DNA of 64,000 nt from Wurfbainia villosa (lineage: Eukaryota; Streptophyta; Magnoliopsida; Zingiberales; Zingiberaceae): assembly GCA_025175895.1 (NCBI GenBank), contig CM046000.1:38352720-38416719 (forward strand). Direction: 5' to 3'. Below the pieces are notes generated by a model. The model worked only from the letters and a program-made list of their open reading frames with translations. It was not told where the DNA came from and made no database searches. The translations under genes were made by a program, and so were the position numbers. Shown here piece after piece: positions 22,214 to 33,599 of the stretch (position 1 is its first letter; each line of letters begins with the position of its first letter).

Positions 22214-23281
22214 GTTTTAAAAATATTTCAAAATCATTTTGAAAAATATTGGCGTAGTCTATCTTTTGATAGCAATCACCATTGAACAAGGTGGCAAAAA
22301 GTTAAACAAAAATATTGAAGTTATCAAAGCTATTGAACTTTGTATCAATCTCTTATTTTAATGGATGTTTTAATATAAAATTATTTTTTGCCTATTGTAT
22401 TTAGCATAAGTAATATTCTCATGAAGTTTAATTTCTTTTCAAATTTTTTAGAATTACTTATGCATTTCTAAATTTCGCTGAAATTTAACTGATGTTAGAA
22501 AACACAGAAATCAGTCAACTGCCACCTTGGGTAGTCAACTGATGGTAGGTCAGTCGACTGATGGTAGGTCTGGCGACTGAATTCTAATTTCAGTCAACTA
22601 AGGGGTTTGATTTCAGGTGAATAAGGTTTGTTCAATCGTGTATCTTTAAACCTAGTGTACCCTAACTGCTCATAATCCTAGGATATGCTTTGGAAAGCAT
22701 GGAAAGGGTGAAATATCATTGAAAATGATTAGGAGAGGTTTTTAGGGTGGAGTATCGAATTTTTAAGGATTGTGAAAGTTTAATGTTGGTCTTTTATCCT
22801 TATTTTTGATGGTTTAAGTTTCCTATTGGTTTAGAAACTCTCCAAGGATATTATTGGTACAATGGTCATGGGGGAGTAAGCCTTTAGGGGGAGATTATCC
22901 ATCAAGGGATGATGGATGAGTTTTCCTCAAAAGGGGAGAAATGAAGGGTTTGTGTTAGGAAACCCTCATTGTTCTCACCAAAGGGGGAGAATTGGAGAAG
23001 TAAGGATTGCCTTGCATTTAGTGATATGGGACTTATCACTAGGAAGAGTGAAGGCATCCTAGATGATTTTGGACCAAGGGGAAGAGTGAAGGTTCTCATT
23101 GGGATATAAGAAATGAATACCTTTGGGAGGTTCTTTTTTATGTATGCTAAAGGGGGAGAAATGAATGGTTTAAGTTAGATAAACCTTCATTTATGCTTTG
23201 GCATAAGAAGTCCAAGTATGGTTATTTAACAAGGGTAGTTGGGTTATGGGATAACCTAACTTAAAGGTGTTGTCAAACATC
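22214..23281 (+). other. 3' internal region of element C, second part
   Basis: There is no ORF with recognisable homology. It contains AGTCAACTG/AGTCGACTG words (about 22510-22600) and blocks of AAAGGGGGAGAA. It is inverted-homologous to 41968-42324 and 44256-44890 in C'. Confidence 0.65.
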
Positions 23282-23293
23282 AAAAAGGGGAAG
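23282..23293 (+). promoter_or_regulatory. polypurine tract of C
   Basis: AAAAAGGGGAAG lies directly before the 3' LTR, after ACATC. It is the same tract type as in F, A1 and A2. Confidence 0.7.
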
Positions 23294-23499
23294 TTTATTG
23301 GTGCAATCAACCAAGGTCATGATTAACCAGACTCGAGTGTGACTCGAGTAGGGTTTTGATGTTTGATAATGGGTTTGACCATTGTTTGACAATGGGTTGA
23401 TCATATAGTTGACATGGGTTTAACCATATGAGGAGATAGCTTTATGGTGATATTGTTGAAGCAATCGACCTCAAGTCAAGGTTGACCTAGCTCGAGTTG

Positions 23500-23990
23500 G
23501 ACTCGAGAGAAATCCAACTTTGGATACTTAGCATGGAAAGTCCAAGTCTTAGGTACTTGATATGAAAAGTCCAAGCATGGATCTTGGGAATGATAAAGTC
23601 CAAGTCATGGGCACTTGGCATGTGAAAGTCCAAGTCATGGGTACTTGACAATTAGAAACTCTAAGAATGGTCTTGGCAATGGAAAGTCCAAGCATGGGTC
23701 TTGGCAATGGAAAGTCCAAGTCATGGATACTTGGCAAGAAAAGTCCAAAGGTATAGTCTTGGTGGCAAAAGTCAAAGTGTGTAGTCTTGGTGGCGTAAAG
23801 TCCAAGTGAACTTTGACGGTGAAAGTCTAAGTATGGATGCTTGGCAATTGCGACGTCTTAGGGTGTGATATTGGCGATGTAAAGTCCAAGCATGTAGTCT
23901 TGGCATCATAAGTCTAATATTTGGCAGGGTAAAGTCCAAGCATGGAGTCTTGGCAGCATAAGTCCAAATGTACCTTGGAAAGAAACCCGA
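23500..23990 (+). repeat. degenerate AAAGTCCAAG / CTTGGCAATGG repeats
   Basis: Irregular units pair GGAAAGTCCAAGCATGG with TCTTGGCAATGG, spaced about 30-40 bp. The same repeat is in K (30730-30950) and, inverted, in C' (41480-41860). Confidence 0.8.
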
Positions 23991-24177
23991 TTAGCATGAC
24001 ATAGTCGATGGAGGCACTTGAAGGCTAGCGTAAGGATGAAGAGTCACAGACTCGAGGGAACCAAGAGGCGTGAGGCTAATGGAAGTGGGATGAAGGCTTA
24101 GGTCTAGGCTATGGGTGATTGATTATCAAGTATGAGAGGAGCATACTTGGGATAAACCTCAATGGTGAGATTTACCA

Positions 24178-24570
24178 ATCGACTGATGGCTTTGGCTAGT
24201 CGACTGGTCGAGTATTGGACACTCAAGTGGCTTATTTGACTTGGGCAGTCAACTTGATTGGCCGAGTGGGTCATCCAAGTCACACTGTACAACTTAGGAA
24301 ATCAAGTTTTGTGCTCGGGCAAGCGAGTATCATGTTAGGGTAGTCGACTGGCTTTGAGCAGTCGACTGCCATAATGGGCAATCGACTGGTCAAAGAGAAC
24401 ACGAGCATAGAAGCTTCGGTAGTCAATTGGACAGTCGACTACTGGCTTGGCAGTCGACTAGGGGTTGATGGTAGTCGACTGGTCAAGTATCCGTTGAGTT
24501 GAATCCCACATGGATTTGTCCGTTGTGAGATAATGGATGTGTGGGCAGTTGACTGGTGGGTAAGGCCAGT
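24178..24570 (+). promoter_or_regulatory. CAGTCGACTG palindrome cluster in U3 of C
   Basis: About ten copies or variants of the palindrome CAGTCGACTG (for example AGTCGACTGG, CAGTCGACTA, AATCGACTGG) occur at irregular spacing. They end about 35-50 bp before the TATA-like TTTAAAAGG. The role is inferred from position only. Confidence 0.6.
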
Positions 24571-25099
24571 CGGCCGCTAGATGGAAATAAGCCCAACACG
24601 TGGTTTAAAAGGAGCTTGACGAGGACATTTGAAGGTGTCGATTTTAGAGGATTTGAATGGGAGTTGCTTTTGCGATTCCAGACCTTCAAGAGATCCTAAG
24701 CAACCAAAAGCTCAATCATTCAAAAGCATACTTGTATAAAGTGTTGTTTCTTTCATTTCATTTATATGCTTGTATTTGGTTTGCTTATTCTTATTGCTGT
24801 AAGATTCTTGTACAAGGTTTCTCCACCTCTGATGTGTTCTCGAGAAGGAGAAGTTATAGTGGTGGTGTGCATCACTAGAGCTCAACTAGAGCTCAACCAT
24901 GGAGTAGGAACTCTAGTTCTGAACCATGTTAAATCCTCGTGTGTGTTTATTCTTGTGTTTGTATTTTATTTGTATTTGTATTCCGCTGTGCACACTAACA
25001 CTTTGTAGATGAACACGATCAAATCAAACGAAATCGGTGAAACGCTATTCAACCCCCACCCCCCCCCCCCCCCATAGTGCGACCATATCGGTCCCTGTA

Positions 25100-25150
25100 A
25101 TTTCACTCTTCCAATGCATTCCAAAGTATATCCTATGGTTAGGAGAAGTT
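25100..25150 (-). other. fragment J of a C-like internal region (left part)
   Basis: CTTCCAATGCATTCCAAAG and the following bases match 44440-44490 in C' (CTTCCAATGCTTTCCAAAG). The segment resumes at 30355 after A1. Confidence 0.6.
25146..25150. repeat. TSD of element A1, left copy (AAGTT)
   Basis: AAGTT recurs at 30350-30354. Confidence 0.9.
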
Positions 25151-25575
25151 TGTTAGGGCAATCTCTTGCCGTAATATGGTTTTGATGTGTGTGGCAAAGG
25201 GTTTAAGTTAGAGTGTTATTATGATTTGATATGTGCGTTGGAGTATTGCAGGACTTAGTAATTCGCACATAGAGCCTTGGCAGGTTCACCACTCAGAACC
25301 TCGTGCTTGAGTCAGAGAAGGAGCATTGAAGAGCCATGAGCTTGATGGTGCCGAGGGACCACCGGACGAGATGACTTGAAGCGAAGCCAAGGAAGCAGAC
25401 TTCGGAGGCAAGAGACGCGAAGGAGCATTGCAGAGTCGTGCGCTGATCTTTGGGGGCGTGGCGCTGACGAAGAGCTTGAGGACTTCAAGTGAGATGAGAG
25501 AATGAGTGAATTGTAAGTAGCTCATTAGGTGAACTTGGCTGAATGACTAAGTGTCGGATGAGTTTTCCCGACATC

Positions 25576-25830
25576 AGTCGACTGCTCTGAGTCGAATGGG
25601 TTTGACTGGTATCTGACTGATGGGTTTATGCCCGTGATCTGCCGCGAAGGATGTCGCGGCGGGCGGCTCGTAGGCACTAGGCGGACGATTCGACTAGCGC
25701 GATCGCGATGGGATCCATCAGTCGACTGCCAAGTGTTCCGTTGGACTACAATGGTCGGGATCCGACGTGTTCGGAGGTTGTTGTAGTGGTGGCAGTCGAC
25801 TGCCAAGGGCAGCAGTCGACTGGTGGCGGC
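25576..25830 (+). promoter_or_regulatory. CAGTCGACTG palindromes in U3 of A1
   Basis: Intact or near-intact copies lie near 25576, 25721, 25796 and 25814, the last about 30 bp before the TATA box. The 3' LTR retains only one (29622-29631). The others are replaced there by GATCG-type words. Confidence 0.7.
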
Positions 25831-25847
25831 CAACGGGAAGAAATCAG

Positions 25848-25869
25848 CCCTCTCTATAAAAAGAGAGGG
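25848..25869 (+). promoter_or_regulatory. TATA box of A1 inside a perfect inverted repeat
   Basis: The arms CCCTCTCT and AGAGAGGG flank ATAAAA, so the TATA box forms the centre of an 8-bp inverted repeat. It is identical in the 3' LTR (29933-29954). Confidence 0.8.
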
Positions 25870-26269
25870 TGTGGCCTTTTGGATGGCTAATGCTTATATT
25901 CCAAATGATCATCCAAGTGCTCCACAAGTGATAAACTCCTTCTTCTAGATCTCTTTCACATCTATTGTAAAATAAGGAGTGTTCTTGAGTTGTAAGGGTT
26001 ACCTCCACCTAGCTTAGTGCAAAGGAGAGACCGATAGTGATTTGGTTGTGGAGTGATTCACCGAGGATGAATCGGGGACCGTGGATTAGCGGCGTAGCCG
26101 TGAACCACGTTATATTTTGTGTTAGCATTGTTTGTATTCTTTTTTGTTTATTTGCTTGTCTTTATTAGTATTCCGCTTGCTCTAACAATTGTGTAGACGA
26201 GCAAATTCCACCATCCAATGACAAAGGGCTATTCACCCCCCTCTAGCCGGCTGATCGATTCCCTACAGG

Positions 26270-26283
26270 TGGTATCAGAGCCA
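26270..26283 (+). promoter_or_regulatory. primer binding site of A1
   Basis: TGGTATCAGAGCC lies 2 bp after the 5' LTR and is complementary to the 3' end of initiator Met-tRNA. Confidence 0.92.
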
Positions 26284-26329
26284 AGGAAAGCTTGCCGAGG
26301 ACTAACCGCCACAACAAGCACATTCAAGA

Positions 26330-28045
26330 ATGGCCGGCTCAAATATTCATCCGCCAAAGTTCGAGGGGGAATTCTCTTGGTGGAAAAAGAGAATTGAGGT
26401 ATTTTTTGAGACCGATTTTGAAATTTTATTAATTATGGAAAACAATTTCGTGTTGCCTAGGAATGAAGATGGGGAACCATTAGAGAAAGCACGGTGGAGC
26501 AAGAGGCAAAGAGAAGAATACTTGGCAAATTCAAAGGCCAAGCACCACCTCTACAATGTACTCCTCCAACAAGAGGTGAATAGGATAGGGGAATGCTCTA
26601 GTGCAAAGGAGATGTGAGAGAAGCTAGTAGAGCTTCATGAAGGCACCTCGGAAGCCAAACTTGCATGGAGAGACCTCCTCCGCTCCCAACTATCCAACAT
26701 AAAATTAGAAAAGGGAGAAAAGGTAACATCATTGCATTCTAGGTTTAAGGAAATTTTGATTGGACTAACAAGTGTAAGAGAAAGGCTCTCCAACCGGGAC
26801 ATGCTCATGAAAGCAATTGATGCTTTTTCTCTGTCATCAAAATGGAGCTCAATGGTGGACTCCTTCTACATGTCCAAGAATCTAGAAGTGAGTACCTTGG
26901 AGGAGTTCTTCTCAACAATGGAGCTCCATGAAACGAGGCTTGAAGGAATACAAGAAGAGGCAAAGTTTCAACCTTCAAGAGGAGTAGCCTTGATGGCACA
27001 CAAGGGGAAGAAGAAGATGGAGATCCCCTCTTCCTCCGATGATGAAGCATCCTCCTCCTCCTCCATGGATAGCACAGAAGAAGCCTATATGGTAAGGAGG
27101 GTAAGGCGTGCATTAAAAGGTTTTCATTTTAATAAATCTAATGATAGGAGAAGAAGACTAAGGGGAAAGGTAATTTGTTACAATTGCCAAGGAGAGGGAC
27201 ACATAAGGGACAATTGTCCTCTCCTAAACAAGAGCAAAGAAGAGAGGAAGAAGAAAGAAGAAAAGAAGAAGAAGAAGGAGAGCAAAAAGAAGGAAGAAGA
27301 GAAGAAGGCCAAAGAAAAGGGGAAGACCAAAGCTTTAAAGGCAAGAACTTGGGATGACCCCTCCTCATCATCTTCATCATCATCGGAAGAGGAGAATGCT
27401 TTTGTCACCAACTTAGCCCTAATGGCCTTTGACGACTTGGATTGCTCCTCCTCCGAAAATGAAGGATCAAGTTCAAGTGGAGAGAGCTCAAGTGAAGGGG
27501 GAGCCTCCTCTACCTCCTCATTCGAAGAAGAGGACATGGAAACTATGGTAACTAACCTTTCACCTAGTAAAATAGTTTCTATGATTTCTAGCCTCACTAA
27601 GGATTTATTTAGAGCAAAGAAGAAAAATAAAACCATGCTTGATCAAATTAAAGATTTAGAGCAAAGATTAGAAAAAGCATGTTTTAATGATAATGATGAT
27701 GATGCATGCTTACATGATAATTATATGCCTTTGGATGTTAATGATGCATGCATAGAAGAAAATAGGGCTTTAAGGGAAAAGGTAGACTATTTGACCAAAG
27801 CCCTAGAAAAGTTTACTATAGGCTCCAACACCTTGAACATGATCATAGGGAGCCAAAGGGCAAGCTTCAACAAGAAAGGCCTAGGATATAAGGAAAAGAA
27901 AAATGAAAAGACCTATAAATGCCTAATAGCTAGGGGTCAAGACAAGAAGAAGGTAATTGCTAGAAAATGGATCCCTAAGGAATTTTTAGTGAACTCAATA
28001 GGAAAGAACTTATTTTGGGTTCCAAAATCCATCTTAAAGGGTTAG
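26330..28045 (+). pseudogene. gag: gag of A1 (571 codons, one premature stop)
   Basis: This is a single frame from MAGSNIHPPKFEGEF to FWVPKSILKG, interrupted only by TGA at 26615-26617, where a Trp codon is expected (KEM-stop-EKLVELHEG). Domains in order: capsid with WWKKRIEVFF and LSNRDMLMKAIDAF; zinc knuckle CYNCQGEGHIRDNC (CX2CX4HX4C, near 27177); a Lys/Glu-rich then Ser/Glu-rich acidic linker; a coiled coil (ISSLTKDLFRAKKKNK, ALREKVDYLTKALEKF); and GSNTLNMIIGSQRASFNKKG. There is no pol in any frame after it. Without the stop it would be a full structural protein able to form particles. That is an inference from the family. Confidence 0.9.
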
Positions 28046-29172
28046 GAAAACCCTAGGGTAGTCAACCATATGCAATTTACCTATATCATATGTTGGTTGA
28101 CTTAGGATGGTGGGACAATATTTTTGAAATAGTGTTAGGTGATGATAATGCACCTAAAAAAAATAGATAAATCATGCTTTAGGTAATGTTTACCTTATTA
28201 CCATTATGAAATACCTAATGCATGATAACAATTTGATGAATACATGTGTTTCATGATCATAATGTAAAATTAAGTCATATACATCTTTATGATCATGTGG
28301 ATTGTTAGGATGATACTTAACCTTGATAGAATTGCATGAAAATAATGGTTAAGTACATACAAATACCTTTAGGACACATCTCACACTCACCATAGGCTAC
28401 CATGATTGAAAACTTAGCATGGGTGAGATGATAGGATGATACAAATGTCCACTAGTGCCTATGACATTTAGATGGTCATTTAATGTATCAACATAGCAAT
28501 AATAGACCAATCATGGGGAAGACTTATGTTTAATTCTTAGACATATTGCCCAAAGATCATGGTTGGATATTTCATATGTTTTCAAAACAATTTCTTACTT
28601 TAAAATCCATGTATTCATGTTTTGAAACAATCCAAAGCAAGACTAGGTGTTAAAATGGATACTAACATGATCAAAAACCTAGTGATTTTTAAAGCTTTTG
28701 GATTTTTGGAAAATACTTGAAAATATAATGATTTTTCATGGAAAACTATTTTTCATTGATAGATATACTTAAAAGAAATGTGTTCCCCAAATCTCACTAT
28801 TTTTCAAATTTTTTAGAATTTATAATGTATTTCAAATTCATCCAAAATCAAATTTCGAATTATTGTGCTACCGAATACCATCGATAGCAATGATCGCTCA
28901 CTAAAATAGCCCAACAATTTCTGATACACGGTTTTAAGGCATGTTTTTGGTTATGTTTCTCTCTAGACTTGATGCCATGATATATAAACTTGTTTTAATC
29001 TTTTTGATGGTGTCAAAGGGGGAGAAAACTATATGTTTAAGTTAGGGGGACATATTTAGGGGGAGTTTCATGTATTAAGGGGGAGAGTTACTAATCATGT
29101 TTATTTACATACTTTCCTTTCTTAATGTTTTATCAAATATTTTTACCTAACTTAAACGGATTACCACACATC
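28046..29172 (+). other. 3' noncoding region of A1
   Basis: AT-rich sequence with no ORF of note. It contains AAGGGGGAGAA and AGGGGGAGTTTC blocks near 29020-29090. It is related, inverted, to 56868-58111 of A2, so its length and content are conserved in the family. Confidence 0.75.
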
Positions 29173-29186
29173 AAAAAGGGGGAAAT
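29173..29186 (+). promoter_or_regulatory. polypurine tract of A1
   Basis: AAAAAGGGGGAAAT lies directly before the 3' LTR. Confidence 0.9.
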
Positions 29187-30349
29187 TGTTAGGGCAATCT
29201 CTTGTCGTAATATGGTTTTGATGTGTCTGGCAAAGGGTTTAAGTTAGAGTGTTATTATGATTTGATATGTGCGTTGGAGTATTGCAGGACTTAGTAATTC
29301 GCACATGGAGCCTTGGCGGGTTCACCACTCAGAACCTCGTGCTTGAGTCGGAGAAGGAGTATTGCAGAGCCGTGCGCTTGATGCTATCGAGGGACCACCG
29401 GACGAGATGACTTGAAGCGAAGCCAAGGAAGCAGACTTCGGAGGCAAGAGACACGAAGGAGCATTGCAGAGCCGTGCGCCTGATGCTGCCAAGGGACGTG
29501 GCCACGAACGAAGAGAGCTTCGGCGAGGGACTTCAAGTGAGATGAAAGAATGAGTGAATTGTAAGTAGCTCATTAGGTGAACTTGGCCGAATGGCTAAGT
29601 GTCGGATGAGTTTTCCCGACATCAGTCGACTGCCATGGAATGGCGATCGACTCAGTCGAATGGGTTCGGTGGTATCCGTCGATGGGTTTATGCCCGGTGA
29701 TCATTGCCATTCCATGGCGATCGCGCGAGAGGATGTCGCGAACGCAGACGGCTCGTGGCCGATTAGGCGATCGTATGAAGGTAGCGATCGGTGATGGGAT
29801 CCATCGATCGTGCGCCAAGTGTTCCATTGGACTACAACGGTCGGGATTCAACGTGTTCGGAGGACATTGTAGTGGCGTGATCATTGCCAAGAGGCGTGAT
29901 CGGTGAGTGGCGACCAACGAGGAAGAAATCAACCCTCTCTATAAAAAGAGAGGGTGTGGGCTTTTGGATGGCTAATGCTTATATTCCAAAAGATCATCCA
30001 AGTGCTCCACAAGTGATAAACTCCTTCTTCTAGATCTCTTTCTCATCTATTGTAAAAGGAGTGTTCTTGAGTTGTAAGGGTTACGTCCACCTAGCTTAGT
30101 GCAAAGGAGAGACCGATAGTGATTTGGTTGCGGAGTGATTCACCGAGGACGAATCGGGGACCGTGGATTAGCGACGTAGCCGTGAACCACATTATATTTC
30201 TTGTTAGCATTGTTTGTATTATTCTTTGTTTATTTGCTTGTCTTTATTAGTATTCCGCTTGCGCTAACAATTGTGTAGACGAGCAAATTCCACCATCCAA
30301 TGACAAAGGGCTATTCACCCCCCTCTAGCCGACCGATCGATCCCCTACA
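29187..30349 (+). repeat. 3' LTR of A1
   Basis: The 1163-bp LTR is similar to the 5' LTR throughout, except for the U3 stretch 29620-29910, where most CAGTCGACTG palindromes are replaced by GATCG-type words. TATA inverted repeat at 29933-29954. Confidence 0.92.
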
Positions 30350-30354
30350 AAGTT
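30350..30354. repeat. TSD of A1, right copy (AAGTT)
   Basis: It matches 25146-25150. Confidence 0.9.
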
Positions 30355-30510
30355 AGGGCACCTAGGGGTGCTGATAACTAGCTAAACAAACCTTGTTCAG
30401 CCAATATCAGATAGGACAGTCGACTAAAATAAAAAATTAATCGATTGAACCATGACCAGTCGATTGTTCCATACGATAATCAAATGGTATCTGCATTTGC
30501 AGAAATCAAC
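30355..30510 (-). other. fragment J of a C-like internal region (right part)
   Basis: It continues the homology to C' (44490-44640): GCTAAACAAACCTT, GTCGACTAAAAT, TTGCAGAAATCAA. It ends where plus-oriented LTR sequence (K) begins. Confidence 0.55.
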
Positions 30511-30954
30511 CCATGTCATAATTGACCAGACTCGAGTGGGACTCGAGTAGGATTTTCATGTTTGATAATGGGATTATCAATGTGTTTATTAGTATGGTTT
30601 GACCATACATTGACCATATAACAATTGGATGATTGGGATATCCAAGGGCATATGGGGGAGATTATGAGGAGGCAATTGTTGGAGCAATCAACCTCAGGTT
30701 AAGGTTGATCTAGCTCGAGTGAGACTCGAGTGAAAGTCCAAGTTTGAAGACTTGGCAAGGAAAGTCCAAGATTGAAGACTTGGCAATGGAGAAGTCCATG
30801 TATGGATACTTGGCAAGGGAAAGTCCAAGATTGGATTATTGGCAATGGAGAAGTCCAAGTATGGATACTTGGCAAGGGAAAGTCCAAGATTGGATTATTG
30901 GCAATGGAGAAGTTCAAGTATAGATACTTAGCGATGGAAAAGTGCAAGGGTGTA
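30511..30954 (+). other. fragment K: partial LTR of C type in plus orientation
   Basis: GACCAGACTCGAGTGGGACT and the following AAGTCCAAG repeats match 23325-23800 of C's LTR in the same orientation. It ends against the inverted LTR of C' at 30955, so two C-type LTR pieces meet tail to tail. Confidence 0.6.
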
Positions 30955-31381
30955 TGTAGGGACCTTTGAAATGGCCAGAGGGGGGTAAATAGCCCTCGTT
31001 CGATTTCTCTCTCAATCGTGTTGTGCTCATCTACAATGATGATAGTATACACAATGGAATATATAGAAATAGAAACAAATACACAATAAGAATACAAATT
31101 CACAAGCACAACACAAGCAATATAGCATGGTTCGGAACCTAGGGTTCCTACTCTACGGGTTGAGCTCAAGTGAGCTCTAGTGATGCACACCACTACTAAT
31201 GAACCTCTCCATCTCAGAAAACACTCCAAAGGTGGAGAAACCTCTTACAACAATCTTATAACAATAAGAATGAAATACAAGCAAATACAAAGGAAATATA
31301 ATAACAATGTAAAAAACACTTTACAAGAACTTGAATGCTTTGCTTGCTTGATGGTTGCTTTGAAATGCTCTTGAAGATATG

Positions 31382-31386
31382 GAATG
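31382..31386. repeat. TSD of element D, left copy (GAATG)
   Basis: GAATG recurs at 40784-40788. Confidence 0.92.
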
Positions 31387-33593
31387 TGTTGGGTTTCCGG
31401 CACCGCGGCGTGTGTGTGTTCGATCATGTTTCGTAAACATGAGCACAGCGGAAGCAATAAAAATAATAAATACTCCTATTTATTACAACACACACAACAC
31501 ACGCATGCTTTTACAACAAGTGTAGACATAACCGTAAATTAAAATTGCGATAAAAGGAAATTTAAACTACGTTATACCTTCCGTATGACGTGTAGCGGGA
31601 ACGGCATCAACCGGAACGATTCTCGTAAGAATCGTCTCTATCCGTATCCACGCCGAGCTCCTCGGGATGACTTCGCCAAGCCACGAGCTTCGTCTTCGTA
31701 CGGGTTACTAGCCTCGTGTTGAAGACGACGTGATCGAGAGATGATCACGGTCCGAATCCAAATTCGGACCTAAAACAAGTCCTCAAGACTTGCTTCTCCG
31801 GAGAGGTATTCGTCAACCAATTGACGAATCCTTCGTCCTCCACCTCAGAGGATTACCGGAGATCAAATCCCCGGTATGTTAGCCGCTGTCGGAGCACTAA
31901 CCGTCGTCCAAACGACGCTCCGACGAGAGGAGAAGAAGCTGTCCAGAAAAACTGGACAGCTTGGTGGAGGAGATAGGCGCCGGCCAACAAAGGAAGCCAA
32001 GTGCTTACCTTGATGCCAAACCTAAGGAGGATCGCCGGAACTCTTCCGGCAGCAGCTCGACGCCGGCGAGGAGGAAGGAAACCGCCTTCTGGACGCCGGT
32101 TGGAGGAGCTAGGGGCTGGGCGGCAACACAAGCTGGGCGGCAGCTCTTGATGTTGGGCGGCAACTCTTGGATTAGGTTTAGGGTTAGGGCTTAATCCCTA
32201 TTTTATAGAGAACTAATTCTCTTAATGGTTAATGGATCATATCCATTAAAGCCCGTTAACCCGCTCCATTAAGATAAGTTAAAATAAACCAAACCATGAT
32301 GGTTTATTTTAAGTTAAAACGAACCGAACCAACTTTTGGTTCATTCGTTTAAAATAAACCAAACCCTTTGGTTTATTCTTATCCATTGGATTAGAACCAA
32401 ACCATTTTGGTCCATCCATTATGTCTTCATAAGACACTGCCCATCCACGCTTCCATTGCGACTGAAACAATTTCAAGCTCGCTTTATGTTTGGTCCAACC
32501 AAACATAGTTTCTCTCGGTCTGAGAATCCCATTCTCAAGCTCGTTTTAAATCCTTTGGATTACACTCGTTGTGCGTGTGACCAAATAGGTTCTCGGTTTA
32601 TGTTGGCCGTCTATAATTAACCATTAATTATAGAACGATCATGAGTGGCACCTAGTAGTACATCATGATCCCCAATTAACCGAAAAGATCAACGGTTGAT
32701 CGAGTAACTATTTCAAACCCTTCAAGAATCGAATGAATCGTGCCCCATTCCTTCACTCATCTTATACCCACTTGGTTCAGGACATGGTCTATGTGTCGGT
32801 CCCCACTAGGTCGACTCACGTCACACCTAGCCCAAGTATCATTTCCTCGTCCTACGGATTCTAGTTACTCCACATGTATCGAAGAGTACCTTACTCTATA
32901 CATGTATTGCTTTGGCCAAAGACTTTAGTAACAATCCGACGAGAGGCCATGGGTATACATCTCCTCGCAAGGAGTGGTGAATCCTTTATAGGCTATTCAA
33001 ACACCTTCGATCACTTCGACTTATACCCAATCATCCCGGGTCCACATCTCCTTAGAGATGCTTGCTTAAGATGTCAAAGCATAAGTCTCTATGATCAAGA
33101 TGACTTGAATACCGCAAGTCAAAGGAACATCGCACTTAAGCCACAGTAAGAACTTCATTGACATATCTATATATGCAGAGAACCATATGAAGTCTTACGG
33201 CTGGTCACTCCAATGAACTAGTTACCATAACTAGCATCCACGATCAACTCCGGACATCACTATGTCTCCAGCCAGTGAGAATCAGCTGCTTGGATACACC
33301 AAGGAGTATACCTCGTGCTAGTCTTGTCGAGTTGATGGTGTCCAAATCCATCAATTCATTGACTAGGGATAATTCCGATACATCACAATTACACATGTAG
33401 AGATACTCACTAGTTGTGATCCAATCACAAATTCTCTCATGCTGTGAATCGTATCGTGGACATTCAGTAAATGAGTTTTAGATCCAATCAAATACATAAA
33501 ACATGTATACTCAAATAGTGAATCTTCATTTATCATATAAATGGTTCATACATAAGGGGATTGCCTTAGGACATCTCTCATATATTACTAACA
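31387..33593 (-). repeat. 3' LTR of D
   Basis: It runs TGTTGGGTTTCC to TATTACTAACA. TATA box (TATAAAA, minus) at 32201-32207. Four inverted repeats lie directly upstream of it at 32281-32412. Confidence 0.92.
32281..32412 (-). promoter_or_regulatory. four consecutive inverted repeats upstream of the D TATA box
   Basis: 32281-32310: arms AAAATAAACC/GGTTTATTTT. 32317-32350: arms AAACGAA and GAACCAA mirrored by TTGGTTC and TTCGTTT. 32353-32377: arms AATAAACCAAA/TTTGGTTTATT with a 3-nt centre. About 32395-32412: ACCAAA/TTTGGT. The same set occurs in the 5' LTR (about 39469-39601). Confidence 0.8.
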
Positions 33594-33599
33594 GACTCC

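Larger units (their letters stand above)
1169..25099 (+). mobile_element. Element C: gag-only copia-type retrotransposon, split by E
   Basis: The 5' LTR and gag N-terminus are missing, replaced on the left by unit G. What remains is a gag pseudogene (1179-2631), 3' noncoding sequence (2632-3470 and 22214-23281), a polypurine tract (23282-23293) and a 3' LTR (23296-25099). The two halves belong together for two reasons. E is bounded by ATAAG duplications. In addition, the sequence across the junction matches, as reverse complement, the uninterrupted stretch 44880-45060 of element C'. No protease, integrase or RT was found. Confidence 0.75.
23296..25099 (+). repeat. 3' LTR of element C
   Basis: The LTR is about 1804 bp. 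The start TATTGGTGCAATC is likely a mutated TGTTGGTGCAATC, the form seen in C'. The end CCCTGTA corresponds to CCCTACA in C'. Contents in order are AAGTCCAAG-type repeats (23500-23990), a palindrome cluster (24178-24570), a TATA-like site (24604-24611) and a poly-C run (about 25051-25072). Confidence 0.7.
25151..26267 (+). repeat. 5' LTR of A1
   Basis: The 1117-bp LTR contains a CAGTCGACTG cluster (about 25576-25830), a TATA box within an inverted repeat (25848-25869) and the end ATTCACCCCCCTCTAGCC...CCCTACA. Confidence 0.92.
25151..30349 (+). mobile_element. Element A1: complete gag-only copia derivative
   Basis: The 5.2 kb element has LTRs 25151-26267 and 29187-30349, both TGTTAGGG to CCCTACA, and AAGTT duplications. 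It has an initiator-Met-tRNA primer site and a polypurine tract. The only gene is gag, which ends at FWVPKSILKG, where protease would begin in an autonomous relative. 1.1 kb of noncoding sequence follows. Its Gag resembles that of F, so the likely helper is a Maximus/SIRE-type copia. A2 is a second copy. Confidence 0.92.

Noticed and set aside
26805..27636. Long ORFs opposite the gag of A1
   Set aside because: They are shadows of the Ser/Glu- and Lys-rich gag frame. They have no start context or homology.
32173..32190. Telomere-like TTTAGGGTTAGGG
   Set aside because: It is only two units and within the LTR of D (also at 39363-39380). It is not an interstitial telomere.
31853..32620. Arg/Pro-rich and other ORFs (31853-32131, 31961-32194, 32336-32620)
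   Set aside because: They occur again at 39042-39809 because both positions are LTRs of D. There is no family resemblance.
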